A stretch of DNA of 6,503 bases from an archaeon (GCA_029563035.1 JAKQTP010000167.1:1-6503), one strand, 5' to 3'; shown: positions 1 to 5,918, counted from the first letter of the stretch. Numbers and translations are program-made. The notes: generated by a model not told the origin, from the sequence alone.

Positions 1-1
1 T

Positions 2-67
2 GAAGAGCTAGCTCTTATGAACAAAGATAAGGTCGGAAGGCCTTATATGATCAACTGCAACAGCTAG
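2..67 (+). pseudogene. Transposase remnant, C-terminally truncated (tentative)
   Basis: An open frame enters from the left edge and stops at TAG 65-67. Its 21 visible residues include EELALMNKDKVGRPY. From memory this resembles the N-terminal part of archaeal DDE transposases (IS5/ISNCY-like), which carry an EEL..MN..K.GRPY.YP segment. After GRPY the similarity fades and the frame closes within six codons, whereas an intact transposase would continue for roughly 200 residues or more. No other frame restores the protein. I therefore read it as the broken 5' part of an insertion sequence whose beginning lies outside the window. The match is short, so it could instead be the end of an unrelated gene. 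The same bases also form a strong hairpin, described as a separate feature. Confidence 0.4.
27..46 (+). other. Hairpin with GGAA tetraloop
   Basis: Arms ATAAGGTC (27-34) and GGCCTTAT (39-46) can pair over 8 bp, with one G-U pair when transcribed. They close a GGAA loop (35-38) of the stable GNRA type. It lies inside the putative transposase remnant. The structure is directly visible; any function is unknown. It could be an accident of the coding sequence or part of an RNA that enters from the left edge. Confidence 0.35.
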
Positions 68-203
68 TGTAAAGCTAAAGGCAAAGAAAGGGCAAGTTAG
101 AGATAATTGTCGTTTGTTTTGAATTATTCAACAAAGCATATATTTCCGAAAAGTTTAAATATGATGCTCTTTCTCGTAATCAAAAGCGAAACAGAAGCAA
201 ACA

Positions 204-213
204 TTTATATAAA
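204..213 (+). promoter_or_regulatory. TATA box of the tfe unit
   Basis: TTTATATAAA at 204-213 is a strong archaeal TATA box. The purine-rich AGAAGCAAAC just before it could serve as the TFB recognition element (BRE). Transcription would start near 232-236, giving a leader of about 27 bases before tfe. A second TATA-like stretch, GTTTAAATA at 153-161 behind CGAAAA, might be an alternative upstream promoter but is weaker. The rest of 68-260 shows no gene. Confidence 0.65.
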
Positions 214-260
214 ATAACGACATAATAAAATATTACTTTGAATTTTTTAATTGAAGGGAT

Positions 261-764
261 ATGATGGAATTAGATCAAAGATTGCTATTTGATTTCCTTG
301 AAGAATTGCTAGGCGAAGAAGGTGTCGAAGTTGCAGATATTATTTATGAAAAAGAAGCAACAGATGAGGAAATTTCAAAAGACACTCATTTAAGAATTAA
401 TAATGTTAGAAGGGCGCTATACAAACTTTATGACAATAGACTTGCAACTTACCGGAGAATAAAAGACAAAGAAACAGGATGGTATATCTATTATTGGAAG
501 ATGGATCTCTCCAGAGCACCAGAGATAATCAATAAGAGAGAAAAGGATTATGCAGAGCATTTAGAGGAATTACTTGAATATGAAAAAGAGAATATGTTTT
601 TTGCGTGTAAAAACAACTGTTCAAAAGTGCCTTTTGATGTTGCAGAACAACTTAACTTTAAATGCAACGTCTGTGGAGAAAAGTTAGATTTCTTTGACAA
701 TTCAGAAATGATAAAAGAATTAGAAGAAGCTTTAGAAAAATTCAAAAAAGTTGAAGACCATTAA
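261..764 (+). CDS. tfe: Transcription factor E (TFE, TFIIE-alpha homologue)
   Basis: TFE joins the archaeal RNA polymerase pre-initiation complex with TBP and TFB. It helps open or stabilise the melted promoter and contacts the polymerase clamp. The 167-residue protein has the family's two-domain plan. An N-terminal extended winged helix spans about residues 5-85, including the wing segment GWYIYYWKMD at 73-82. A charged linker helix covers about 92-110. A C-terminal zinc ribbon has ligands Cys116, Cys120, Cys135 and Cys138, so both knuckles are intact although the first is CX3C rather than CX2C. The tail is Lys/Glu-rich. Length is typical for the archaeal protein. Two ATGs lie in tandem; the second (264) gives MELDQR and sits better behind GAAGGGA (253-259), so translation may begin there. 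The gene leads a two-gene unit: the HD-domain gene starts 7 bases after its stop. Confidence 0.93.
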   Translation: MMELDQRLLFDFLEELLGEEGVEVADIIYEKEATDEEISKDTHLRINNVRRALYKLYDNRLATYRRIKDKETGWYIYYWKMDLSRAPEIINKREKDYAEHLEELLEYEKENMFFACKNNCSKVPFDVAEQLNFKCNVCGEKLDFFDNSEMIKELEEALEKFKKVEDH

Positions 765-771
765 GATTAAC

Positions 772-1281
772 ATGATATCTCGGAAAGATGCAATATCATT
801 ATTAAAAACTGAAGGCTGTTCTGAAAATATCATAAACCATTGTGTTAACGTTTCGAATTATGCTTTAGAGATAGGAAAAAAAATATCCAAGGATTGTGAA
901 GTTGATTTAAACTTAATAGAAATAGGTGGGCTTTTACATGATATTGGGAGATCGAAAACCAATGGGATACATCATGGAGTTGTTGGTGCAGAGATTCTAA
1001 GAAATAAAGATATTGATGAAAAAGTTGCGTTAATATGTGAAAGACATGTTGGGTCTGGGATAAGCAATGAAGATGTAAAAAAATTTAAACTCCCTCCACG
1101 AAAATACATACCTGTAACCTTTGAAGAAAAAATAGTGTGCCACGCTGATAATTTTTTTATTAATGGAGAAAAAGTATCTTTTGAAATAGTATATGATAGA
1201 TTCGTAAATGAACTTGGTAAAAATCATTCCTCCATCCATAGACTTTTGCTACTTCAAAAAGATCTAGGGAAATATCTTTAA
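772..1281 (+). CDS. HD-domain phosphohydrolase, TIGR00295 type
   Basis: This is a small single-domain HD-superfamily protein of 169 residues. HD enzymes bind one or two metal ions and hydrolyse phosphate esters, often of nucleotides, but the substrate of this archaeal subgroup is not known to me. Candidate metal ligands are His23 (NHCVNVSNYA), the His56-Asp57 pair in LLHDIG, His67-His68 and His92 further along, and Asp126 in KIVCHADNF; all the expected positions are present. I chose ATG 772 because it gives MISRKDAISLLK, the usual beginning of the family. A TTG at 751 would overlap tfe and add seven unlikely residues. There is no clear ribosome binding site, so translation is probably coupled to tfe. 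I recall the same tfe-HD pairing in other euryarchaea such as Methanocaldococcus, which suggests a conserved link, although nothing shows the HD protein acts in transcription. Confidence 0.85.
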   Translation: MISRKDAISLLKTEGCSENIINHCVNVSNYALEIGKKISKDCEVDLNLIEIGGLLHDIGRSKTNGIHHGVVGAEILRNKDIDEKVALICERHVGSGISNEDVKKFKLPPRKYIPVTFEEKIVCHADNFFINGEKVSFEIVYDRFVNELGKNHSSIHRLLLLQKDLGKYL

Positions 1282-1284
1282 AGG

Positions 1285-1294
1285 TTTTTATATA
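1285..1294 (+). promoter_or_regulatory. TATA box for the SIMPL-domain gene
   Basis: TTTTTATATA lies only three bases after the HD gene's stop codon and would place a transcript start near 1315-1320. A second TATA-like site, CTTATATAG at 1326-1334, would start RNA almost on top of the GGAGG at 1355, so the first is preferred. A 7-bp inverted repeat, AAGGTTT (1281-1287) and AAACCTT (1310-1316), brackets this box. Confidence 0.5.
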
Positions 1295-1354
1295 GCTTCA
1301 AAATATATTAAACCTTATCATAATCCTTATATAGTTTCTAAAGACTTGACAATC

Positions 1355-1370
1355 GGAGGCGATATACACG
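1355..1370 (+). promoter_or_regulatory. Strong Shine-Dalgarno that decides a probable ACG start
   Basis: GGAGG at 1355-1359 is the strongest ribosome binding site in the window. Eight bases later, at 1368, is ACG, in frame with the SIMPL protein and followed by GAA CGT GAA (Glu-Arg-Glu). No ATG, GTG or TTG occurs in this frame between the stop at 1347-1349 and TTG 1419. The GTG at 1375 and ATG at 1387 are out of frame. Confidence 0.55.
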
Positions 1371-2075
1371 GAACGTGAAATAATATATGGTATTATTGCA
1401 ATTATCTTAGCACTTGGATTGATGACTGTAACAGTACTAAAACCATCAATACAAGGTCCGCATGACCAATTGCAGGTAAATGGAACTGCATTAATAAAAG
1501 AAACGCCAGATCAAGCTACAATATACGTATATATTGAAACTAGAAAAAATACAGCTTTGTTATCTCAAGAAGAGGCATCAAAAATTTTAGCCCAAGTAAT
1601 TCAAGCTTTAAAAAAGGAAGGTATACCCAGTGACAAGATTCAGACAGATACATTTACTATATACCCAGAGTATTACTACCCAAATGATAAAGAACCTACT
1701 TTGTTAGGATACAAAACAGTATATGGATTGAAGGTAATTACCACTAATATAGATCAAGTGGGAGTTATAGTAGATTCATCAATAAAAGCTGGTGCCAATA
1801 GAATAAACAACATTGAGTTTGGATTGAGCGATAAAAAGATGGAAGAAGCTAAAATAAAGGCTATTAAAGAAGCGGTTAAAGTTGCACAAGTAAAAGCAAA
1901 TGCTATGGCAGAAGCAGGTAACTTAAGGGTGGGAAAAATTTCCCAAATGACTGAATCTTCTTATAATGTAATTCCATACAACAGAGCTTTAGGGGCAGAC
2001 CTAAAAAGTTCAATAGTAGTCCCGCCAGAAGACGTACAGATAAGTGCTACAGTATCTGTTACTTATAATATTTAG
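1368..2075 (+). CDS. SIMPL-domain (DUF541) protein with N-terminal membrane anchor
   Basis: The protein is 235 residues long if it begins at ACG 1368. A short charged start (ERE) precedes one hydrophobic segment, about residues 5-24, that reads as a signal anchor or uncleaved signal peptide. The SIMPL/DUF541 domain follows from about residue 36 to the end. It contains the family's VNGTA opening (about 36-40), then KKEGIPSDKIQTDTFTIYPE, GYKTVYGLKVI, and the helix rich in Lys/Ala (KAIKEAVKVAQVKANAMAEA). The domain is expected outside the membrane. Related bacterial proteins are secreted or periplasmic and linked to stress or oxidative damage, but the molecular role is unclear. Conventional starts at TTG 1419 or ATG 1422 would cut the hydrophobic segment in two and have no ribosome binding site, so I favour the upstream start. 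The gene has its own promoter and a T-rich terminator and looks monocistronic. Confidence 0.75.
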   Translation, partial: TEREIIYGIIAIILALGLMTVTVLKPSIQGPHDQLQVNGTALIKETPDQATIYVYIETRKNTALLSQEEASKILAQVIQALKKEGIPSDKIQTDTFTIYPEYYYPNDKEPTLLGYKTVYGLKVITTNIDQVGVIVDSSIKAGANRINNIEFGLSDKKMEEAKIKAIKEAVKVAQVKANAMAEAGNLRVGKISQMTESSYNVIPYNRALGADLKSSIVVPPEDVQISATVSVTYNI

Positions 2076-2109
2076 TTTATTTATTTAATATTTTCTTATT
2101 TTATTTATC
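2076..2109 (+). terminator. T-rich terminator after the SIMPL gene
   Basis: Directly after the TAG stop, the + strand carries several T runs (TTTATTTATTTAATATTTTC and onward to 2109) with no stem-loop. This matches the oligo-T intrinsic terminators of archaea. It lies upstream of the Lrp promoter. Confidence 0.5.
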
Positions 2110-2130
2110 AGTATAACTTAATAATATTGG

Positions 2131-2147
2131 TAAAAGCTTTTATATTA
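2131..2147 (+). promoter_or_regulatory. Lrp promoter with palindromic operator candidate
   Basis: TAAAAGCTTTTA at 2131-2142 is a perfect 12-bp palindrome that runs into the TATA box CTTTTATATTA (2137-2147). AATAATATT occurs as a direct repeat on either side, at 2120-2128 and 2154-2162. Lrp/AsnC proteins commonly bind AT-rich palindromes and repress their own promoters, so this is a plausible autoregulatory site. The TATA position predicts RNA starting near 2168, which bears on the start codon of the gene. Confidence 0.5.
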
Positions 2148-2175
2148 ATTCTAAATAATATTTATGGTGGGGTTT

Positions 2176-2619
2176 ATGGACGAACTTGATAAAAAGATAA
2201 TATCTGAACTTAACAAAGATTCACGACTTTCATTTAGAGAATTATCAAAGAATCTTAATATTGCGGTGGGTACGATTTCACACAGAATTAAAAAAATGGA
2301 AGAAGATGGAATAATTAAAGGATATGTTCCAGTAGTTGAACCATCAAAAGCAGGATATGATTTAATAGCTGTAATTAATGTAACTATAAAAAGAGGAAAA
2401 TTACAAGATGTTGCTTCCCATCTTGATAAATTCAATAACATTGTTTCTATTTACAATGTTACTGGGAACTATGATGCAGTTATTATTGCAAGATTTAAAA
2501 ATAGAGGTCAACTAAATAATTTTGTCAAAGAACTTCAGACTTTTGAAAATGTTGATAAAACTAATACATCCCTCGTATTGAATACTATTAAAGAGGATAT
2601 TAGAGTAAAATTTGATTAA
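2176..2619 (+). CDS. Lrp/AsnC-family transcriptional regulator
   Basis: A 147-residue protein of standard feast/famine regulator length. The N-terminal helix-turn-helix covers about residues 1-50 (MDELDKKIISEL, then RELSKNLNIAVGTISHRIKK, then GIIKGY). The C-terminal RAM domain, about 62-140, makes dimers or octamers and can bind a small effector, often an amino acid; it holds the typical TGNYDAVI segment at 96-103. I chose ATG 2176 because it gives the family's normal MDELD start and sits behind GGTGGGG (2166-2172). The in-frame ATG at 2164 would lie at or before the predicted transcript start. The gene is followed after one base by pssA, so the two are almost certainly cotranscribed. Direct targets and ligand cannot be read from the sequence. 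Serine is an attractive ligand because the partner enzyme should use it, but that is speculation. Confidence 0.92.
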   Translation: MDELDKKIISELNKDSRLSFRELSKNLNIAVGTISHRIKKMEEDGIIKGYVPVVEPSKAGYDLIAVINVTIKRGKLQDVASHLDKFNNIVSIYNVTGNYDAVIIARFKNRGQLNNFVKELQTFENVDKTNTSLVLNTIKEDIRVKFD

Positions 2620-2620
2620 A

Positions 2621-3277
2621 ATGAATAAAAGGAGCATATTATCTTGTGTTTCATTGCCGGATATTTTTACAAGTGTGAATGGTATTTTAGGATTTATTGC
2701 CATTTATGCAGTCATGATTGGATATCCAATCCTTGCTGCTAGATTTGTATTTATTTGTATCTTTTTTGATAGCTTTGATGGTTTCTTAGCTAGGAGAAAT
2801 AATAATTGTGCAAATTTTGGTAAGAGTTTTGACTCATTAGCAGATATTATATCATTTGGAATTGTTCCATCTATTATTTTTATTGGATATTCAAAAAATA
2901 CAATATTGGCCCTAATATTGGGAACAATTTATGTTGTATCTGGATTATTAAGACTTTCAAGATTTAATACGACCGACTCGGAGGATTATTATGGACTTCC
3001 AATAACCCTTGGAGCAATATTTATCATCCTACTTTTTCTTGGGGATATTCCATTTTATTTATATTCTGCCCTAATTGTTTTAACTTCGTTTCTTTTTATA
3101 TCAAATTTTAAAATGAAAAGGCCCTCAAATAATGCTAAACTATTTGTAGCATTTAGCTCAGTCTTTGTTCTCATTTCTTTAGTGCATTACCCACAAATTG
3201 TTGTACTCTCACGAATTTTGCTAATTATACTACCTTTAATATTATTTATCTATTTGCTTAAATTTAATCAATCTTAA
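2621..3277 (+). CDS. pssA: CDP-alcohol phosphatidyltransferase, probable archaetidylserine synthase
   Basis: An integral membrane enzyme of 218 residues that should transfer L-serine onto CDP-archaeol, releasing CMP and forming archaetidylserine, a polar head group of archaeal lipids. The family signature D-x2-D-G-x2-A-R-x8-G-x3-D-x3-D is complete: Asp50, Asp53, Gly54, Ala57, Arg58, Gly67, Asp71 and Asp75, the last aspartates being catalytic and metal-binding. Features favouring the serine type over the inositol or glycerol types are LPDIFTSVNGILGF near the N-terminus, LLRLSRFNT and YYGLPITLGA. Several hydrophobic segments follow, about 78-95, 97-115, 132-165 and 180-213. ATG 2621 lies one base after the Lrp stop; a TTG at 2612 would overlap Lrp and is unlikely. 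Translation is probably coupled. The 3' end overlaps the convergent pelA by 14 bp. No archaetidylserine decarboxylase gene is nearby. Confidence 0.85.
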   Translation: MNKRSILSCVSLPDIFTSVNGILGFIAIYAVMIGYPILAARFVFICIFFDSFDGFLARRNNNCANFGKSFDSLADIISFGIVPSIIFIGYSKNTILALILGTIYVVSGLLRLSRFNTTDSEDYYGLPITLGAIFIILLFLGDIPFYLYSALIVLTSFLFISNFKMKRPSNNAKLFVAFSSVFVLISLVHYPQIVVLSRILLIILPLILFIYLLKFNQS

Positions 3278-4307
3278 ATCTCAATATAGCCCCAATTCCA
3301 CCTATACCTTCAAGTTTTTTTCCAGCGTCATGTTCACTTGATATAACATGTATTGAGGCTCTATGTTCCCTTGATTTTTCAGTTAGTGCTTCAAATTCAT
3401 TATTTCTAAGAAATTGATCAACTATGAGAAGTTCGCTGACGGCTCCGTATTCTAATGCTTTTTCAATAGCTTTTATGCCATATACTCCATCATTTTTTAA
3501 TATGGCTACCAGTAATCTTTCAACTGCATTAGTTTCAATAGATATTCTAAGGTCTTTTTGAGCTTTTTCTAAAGTGCCTCTTTTAATACACTCGTAAATG
3601 CCTGATCTTCCTCCAGTAGAAACATTTTCAGTAACTATATTGTTAAGTATCTCTAATTTAGATTCTTTCAAATAATTAATAAACTCATCTTTGTAAAATC
3701 CAGGGCCAGCAATAATAATTGTCTTTAAGTTATATTTTTGTACTATCTCAATTGTTTTTGAAGAGATTTCTGTAAAAAATTCACGTTTATCTTTATCTCT
3801 TGAAGACGTTTCATGTTTGCCAGCAATGCTCTTGGAAATTGAAACTGGAAAATCAATTCCATATTGGGTAATAATTCCAAAATCTGCATCTCCATCTTCG
3901 ATACATATAATCAGAACTTTTGGAGTCAAAGTGTCTTTTATTGCCCTATCTATTCTCTCTAATTGGTAATTTTTCCATTTTTTGATGATAGTAATCGTGG
4001 AGTCTTCATCTATATTGAAAGTGTGATAACTCCCTACTTCTTCTCCTTGTGTAATAACTCCTGTAGCTCTTAGTCTCATAACGTCTTTAGAAAATTCAAG
4101 TTTTTCCACTCTTATCTCTAATTTCACAGGAACTCTTTCAAGTTTTTCGCTCCTTATTTTATCGCATTTTTTAATTTCCTTTCGATATGTTTTTCCAAAT
4201 AATAGATCTCCACTTTCAATTATATGGGATAAATGCCAGAGATCGTCTGCATTGTCTACCCTTAGCTTAATTATCCCTTTGTCAAGTTCTTTGTGTAATA
4301 TTTTCAT
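3264..4307 (-). CDS. pelA: Pelota (Dom34 homologue), ribosome rescue factor
   Basis: Archaeal Pelota binds the A site of ribosomes stalled on damaged or truncated mRNA and, with aEF1A and ABCE1, splits them; it is paralogous to release factor aRF1. The 347-residue protein has the normal length and all three domains. An Sm-like N-terminal domain spans about 1-125 and includes DDLWHLSHIIESGDLLFG (21-38). The central eRF1_2-type domain, about 128-250, includes GPGFYK (201-206) and GGRSGIYE (232-239). The eRF1_3-type domain, about 255-347, ends in the family's HDAGKKLEGIGGIGAILRFK. The GGQ motif of release factors is absent, as expected for Pelota. An endonuclease activity has been reported for some archaeal members. 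Its ATG directly follows the TAA of the cyclophilin-like gene, so it is the third gene of the nop5 unit. Its end overlaps pssA tail to tail. Confidence 0.95.
   Translation of the reverse strand: MKILHKELDKGIIKLRVDNADDLWHLSHIIESGDLLFGKTYRKEIKKCDKIRSEKLERVPVKLEIRVEKLEFSKDVMRLRATGVITQGEEVGSYHTFNIDEDSTITIIKKWKNYQLERIDRAIKDTLTPKVLIICIEDGDADFGIITQYGIDFPVSISKSIAGKHETSSRDKDKREFFTEISSKTIEIVQKYNLKTIIIAGPGFYKDEFINYLKESKLEILNNIVTENVSTGGRSGIYECIKRGTLEKAQKDLRISIETNAVERLLVAILKNDGVYGIKAIEKALEYGAVSELLIVDQFLRNNEFEALTEKSREHRASIHVISSEHDAGKKLEGIGGIGAILRFKID
3315..3321 (+). terminator. Possible T7 terminator for the lrp-pssA transcript
   Basis: A run of seven T on the + strand lies 38 bases past the pssA stop, inside the antisense of pelA. 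There is no T-rich stretch between the two genes because they overlap. This is the first good oligo-T run that a + strand transcript would meet. Its position is clear; its use as a terminator is inferred. Confidence 0.3.
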
Positions 4308-4673
4308 TTAATCTCGTTCTACAGTAATAGTTTCCCCGTCTTTTACAAGATTTAGATTATCTAAAGGACTAATAATTTTGCCAAAAATGTTAACTGCACT
4401 AGCAGGTCTAATTTCGTTTTCAAGAGATGCTGGAGTTTTCCCAAAAAATATACAAAAAGCATTACCTTGTGGCCAAAACGCCAAATCCCCCTTATTTGCT
4501 ATTTCCTTTGGATTTTCATATTCTACATGAACTGAGGTTGAAAAATAAATTTCCCCACCCCATCTAAATCCTTTAGCTTTAATTGGGAGTGATTCATAAA
4601 TAGCTTTTGCAGTTTCTGATTCATTTAACTCTGCTTTAAATTCAAAGTTATCTGTTTTAATTTTTACTTGCAT
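4308..4673 (-). CDS. Cyclophilin-like-fold protein (DUF369/PF04126, TM1367-like)
   Basis: A 121-residue single-domain protein. It carries conserved blocks I associate with the TM1367-like family, which has a cyclophilin-like beta-barrel: the SETAKAIYESLPI segment (19-31), RWGGEIYF (37-44), GDLAFWPQGNAFCIFFGKTP (62-81) and RPASAVNIFGKI (89-100). Structures of relatives show a barrel resembling cyclophilin, but prolyl isomerase activity is not established and the cyclophilin active-site set is not obvious here, so I name only the fold. There is no signal peptide or membrane segment, so it should be cytoplasmic. The start at ATG 4673 gives a natural beta-strand (MQVKIKTDNFEF). It begins 24 bases after the nop5 stop and its TAA touches the pelA ATG with no gap. 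This places it in an RNA/translation operon and argues for coupled translation, though not for any particular function. Confidence 0.8.
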   Translation of the reverse strand: MQVKIKTDNFEFKAELNESETAKAIYESLPIKAKGFRWGGEIYFSTSVHVEYENPKEIANKGDLAFWPQGNAFCIFFGKTPASLENEIRPASAVNIFGKIISPLDNLNLVKDGETITVERD

Positions 4674-4697
4674 AAAACATAATTAATGCAGAAAGAT

Positions 4698-5888
4698 TTA
4701 AGATTTTCCTTTCTTAAATTTAGTTTTTTCGAATTTCTTTTTTCGTTTGTCTTCAAATTTTCTTGTTGACATTTTTTCTTTTTTGGGTGGTGCGTTAGGA
4801 TATTTTTTTTCGATTTCAGCTATCCTTTTTAGTACATTATTTTTTAATATATCTCCTACATATTCCCCACCTTCATTATCTACCCTTGCTGCAATTGCAA
4901 TCTTTGCTGCCAAAGTTCTTGCAATTTTTCCCTTTTGCCACCAAGGGGCCTTACCTATTTCTGGATATTGGAGTATTATCCCATATTTAGGCGGATCAGC
5001 ACCAGTTTTTATATGCCTATAGAGAGCTTTTTCAGCACCCATCAACTGAATAGTAGAAGAAGGCTTCATAGATAAGTTTTTGAGACCGCCTGCATGAGAT
5101 ATTAATTTTGCTGCGATAATTGGAGTAGCGACAATCGAGGTATTTGGTGCTACTTCGTTTACAATATCGGTAATGTATTTTTCTAAATCTTCCTTCTTTT
5201 TATAAAGCAAATCAATCAATAGTGCAAGTTCTTTAATTTGAAGTAAGTCTTCTTTTGATAATTCTGCACCTAGTGATCTATCGATTACCTCATTTGTTAA
5301 AGTTGATTCATAGGATAATAAATTCTTTTTTTCTTGATATTGGTTTTTATTACCTATTTTAATAATAAATTCGATGAAATTCTGATTATCCAGAATAGAA
5401 TTGACTGATTCAGGAAAATGTATCGAATACCACTCTCTTAGCCTTTCAAGAAATAAATTAATTGTTTCGTCAAATTCATTTAATGAGTATACTGCATGGA
5501 TTATGAGTTTATCTTTCTTTCCCAAAAGATTACTAACTTTTAATCTGGCTAATTCTTGAAGAACTGATTTTTGTTTTTTTCGGTATTCTTCTTCATTTAT
5601 CTGTGCTATCTTTAAACTTGCAAGATAATTTTCTCTAAACAATAGACTGCCCTCATTCGGAAAAACAAACAGAAATTTATTTTTATCTTTTAATTCATAT
5701 TCTGAAAATAAAGTCATCTCATGAGTTCTATTTATAATATTTCTTAATTCAAATGGGATTGTGCCGTTTTCAAGTTTTAGAATAGATTTAACTGAGGATT
5801 TTGTACTTTTTGAAAAGGCTTCGAAGTCATTAATTGTGCCCTTTTCATCAAGAAGATAAATACCATTTATATTAACACAAATAAACAT
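4698..5888 (-). CDS. nop5: Nop5 (Nop56/58 homologue), box C/D RNP core protein
   Basis: Nop5 is the scaffold of archaeal box C/D guide RNPs. It links L7Ae and guide RNA to fibrillarin, which methylates 2'-OH groups of rRNA and tRNA. The 396-residue protein shows the family order: an N-terminal fibrillarin-binding domain (about 1-80), a long coiled-coil dimerisation region (about 100-240), and the RNA-binding NOP domain (about 245-365). The last holds the signature ISHAGGLKNLSMKPSSTIQ (263-281), GAEKALYRHIKTGADPPKYG (284-303) and GKIARTLAAKIAIAARVD (320-337). A very basic tail (366-396) contains repeated KKK/KFEKTKFKKGK clusters, common in this family. The ATG at 5888 is preceded by a weak GTGA site and a TATA-like box. 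It is the first gene of a unit with the cyclophilin-like gene and pelA. Fibrillarin, usually the next gene, is not here. Confidence 0.95.
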   Translation of the reverse strand: MFICVNINGIYLLDEKGTINDFEAFSKSTKSSVKSILKLENGTIPFELRNIINRTHEMTLFSEYELKDKNKFLFVFPNEGSLLFRENYLASLKIAQINEEEYRKKQKSVLQELARLKVSNLLGKKDKLIIHAVYSLNEFDETINLFLERLREWYSIHFPESVNSILDNQNFIEFIIKIGNKNQYQEKKNLLSYESTLTNEVIDRSLGAELSKEDLLQIKELALLIDLLYKKKEDLEKYITDIVNEVAPNTSIVATPIIAAKLISHAGGLKNLSMKPSSTIQLMGAEKALYRHIKTGADPPKYGIILQYPEIGKAPWWQKGKIARTLAAKIAIAARVDNEGGEYVGDILKNNVLKRIAEIEKKYPNAPPKKEKMSTRKFEDKRKKKFEKTKFKKGKS

Positions 5889-5918
5889 ATATTCACTATA
5901 TTTAAAATATTGCTCTTT

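Noticed and set aside
161..217. An 18-codon reading frame beginning ATGATG in the region before tfe.
   Set aside because: It ends inside the tfe TATA box, its start coincides with the only TATA-like sequence that could drive it, and the product has no recognisable feature.
548..745. Antisense frames opposite tfe (548-745), the HD gene (1030-1239), lrp (2151-2441) and the lrp-pssA junction (2512-2703).
   Set aside because: All lie fully opposite, or cross the ends of, well-supported genes, have no promoter or ribosome binding site, and give low-complexity Phe/Ser/Ile-rich products.
751..771. TTG 751 as the start of the HD protein, giving seven extra residues.
   Set aside because: It lies inside the end of tfe, has no ribosome binding site, and the family begins at the residues encoded from ATG 772.
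4747..5022. A 91-codon + strand frame opposite nop5.
   Set aside because: It is the antisense of the highly conserved NOP domain and its tail; its hydrophobic look comes from complementing Lys/Ala-rich codons.
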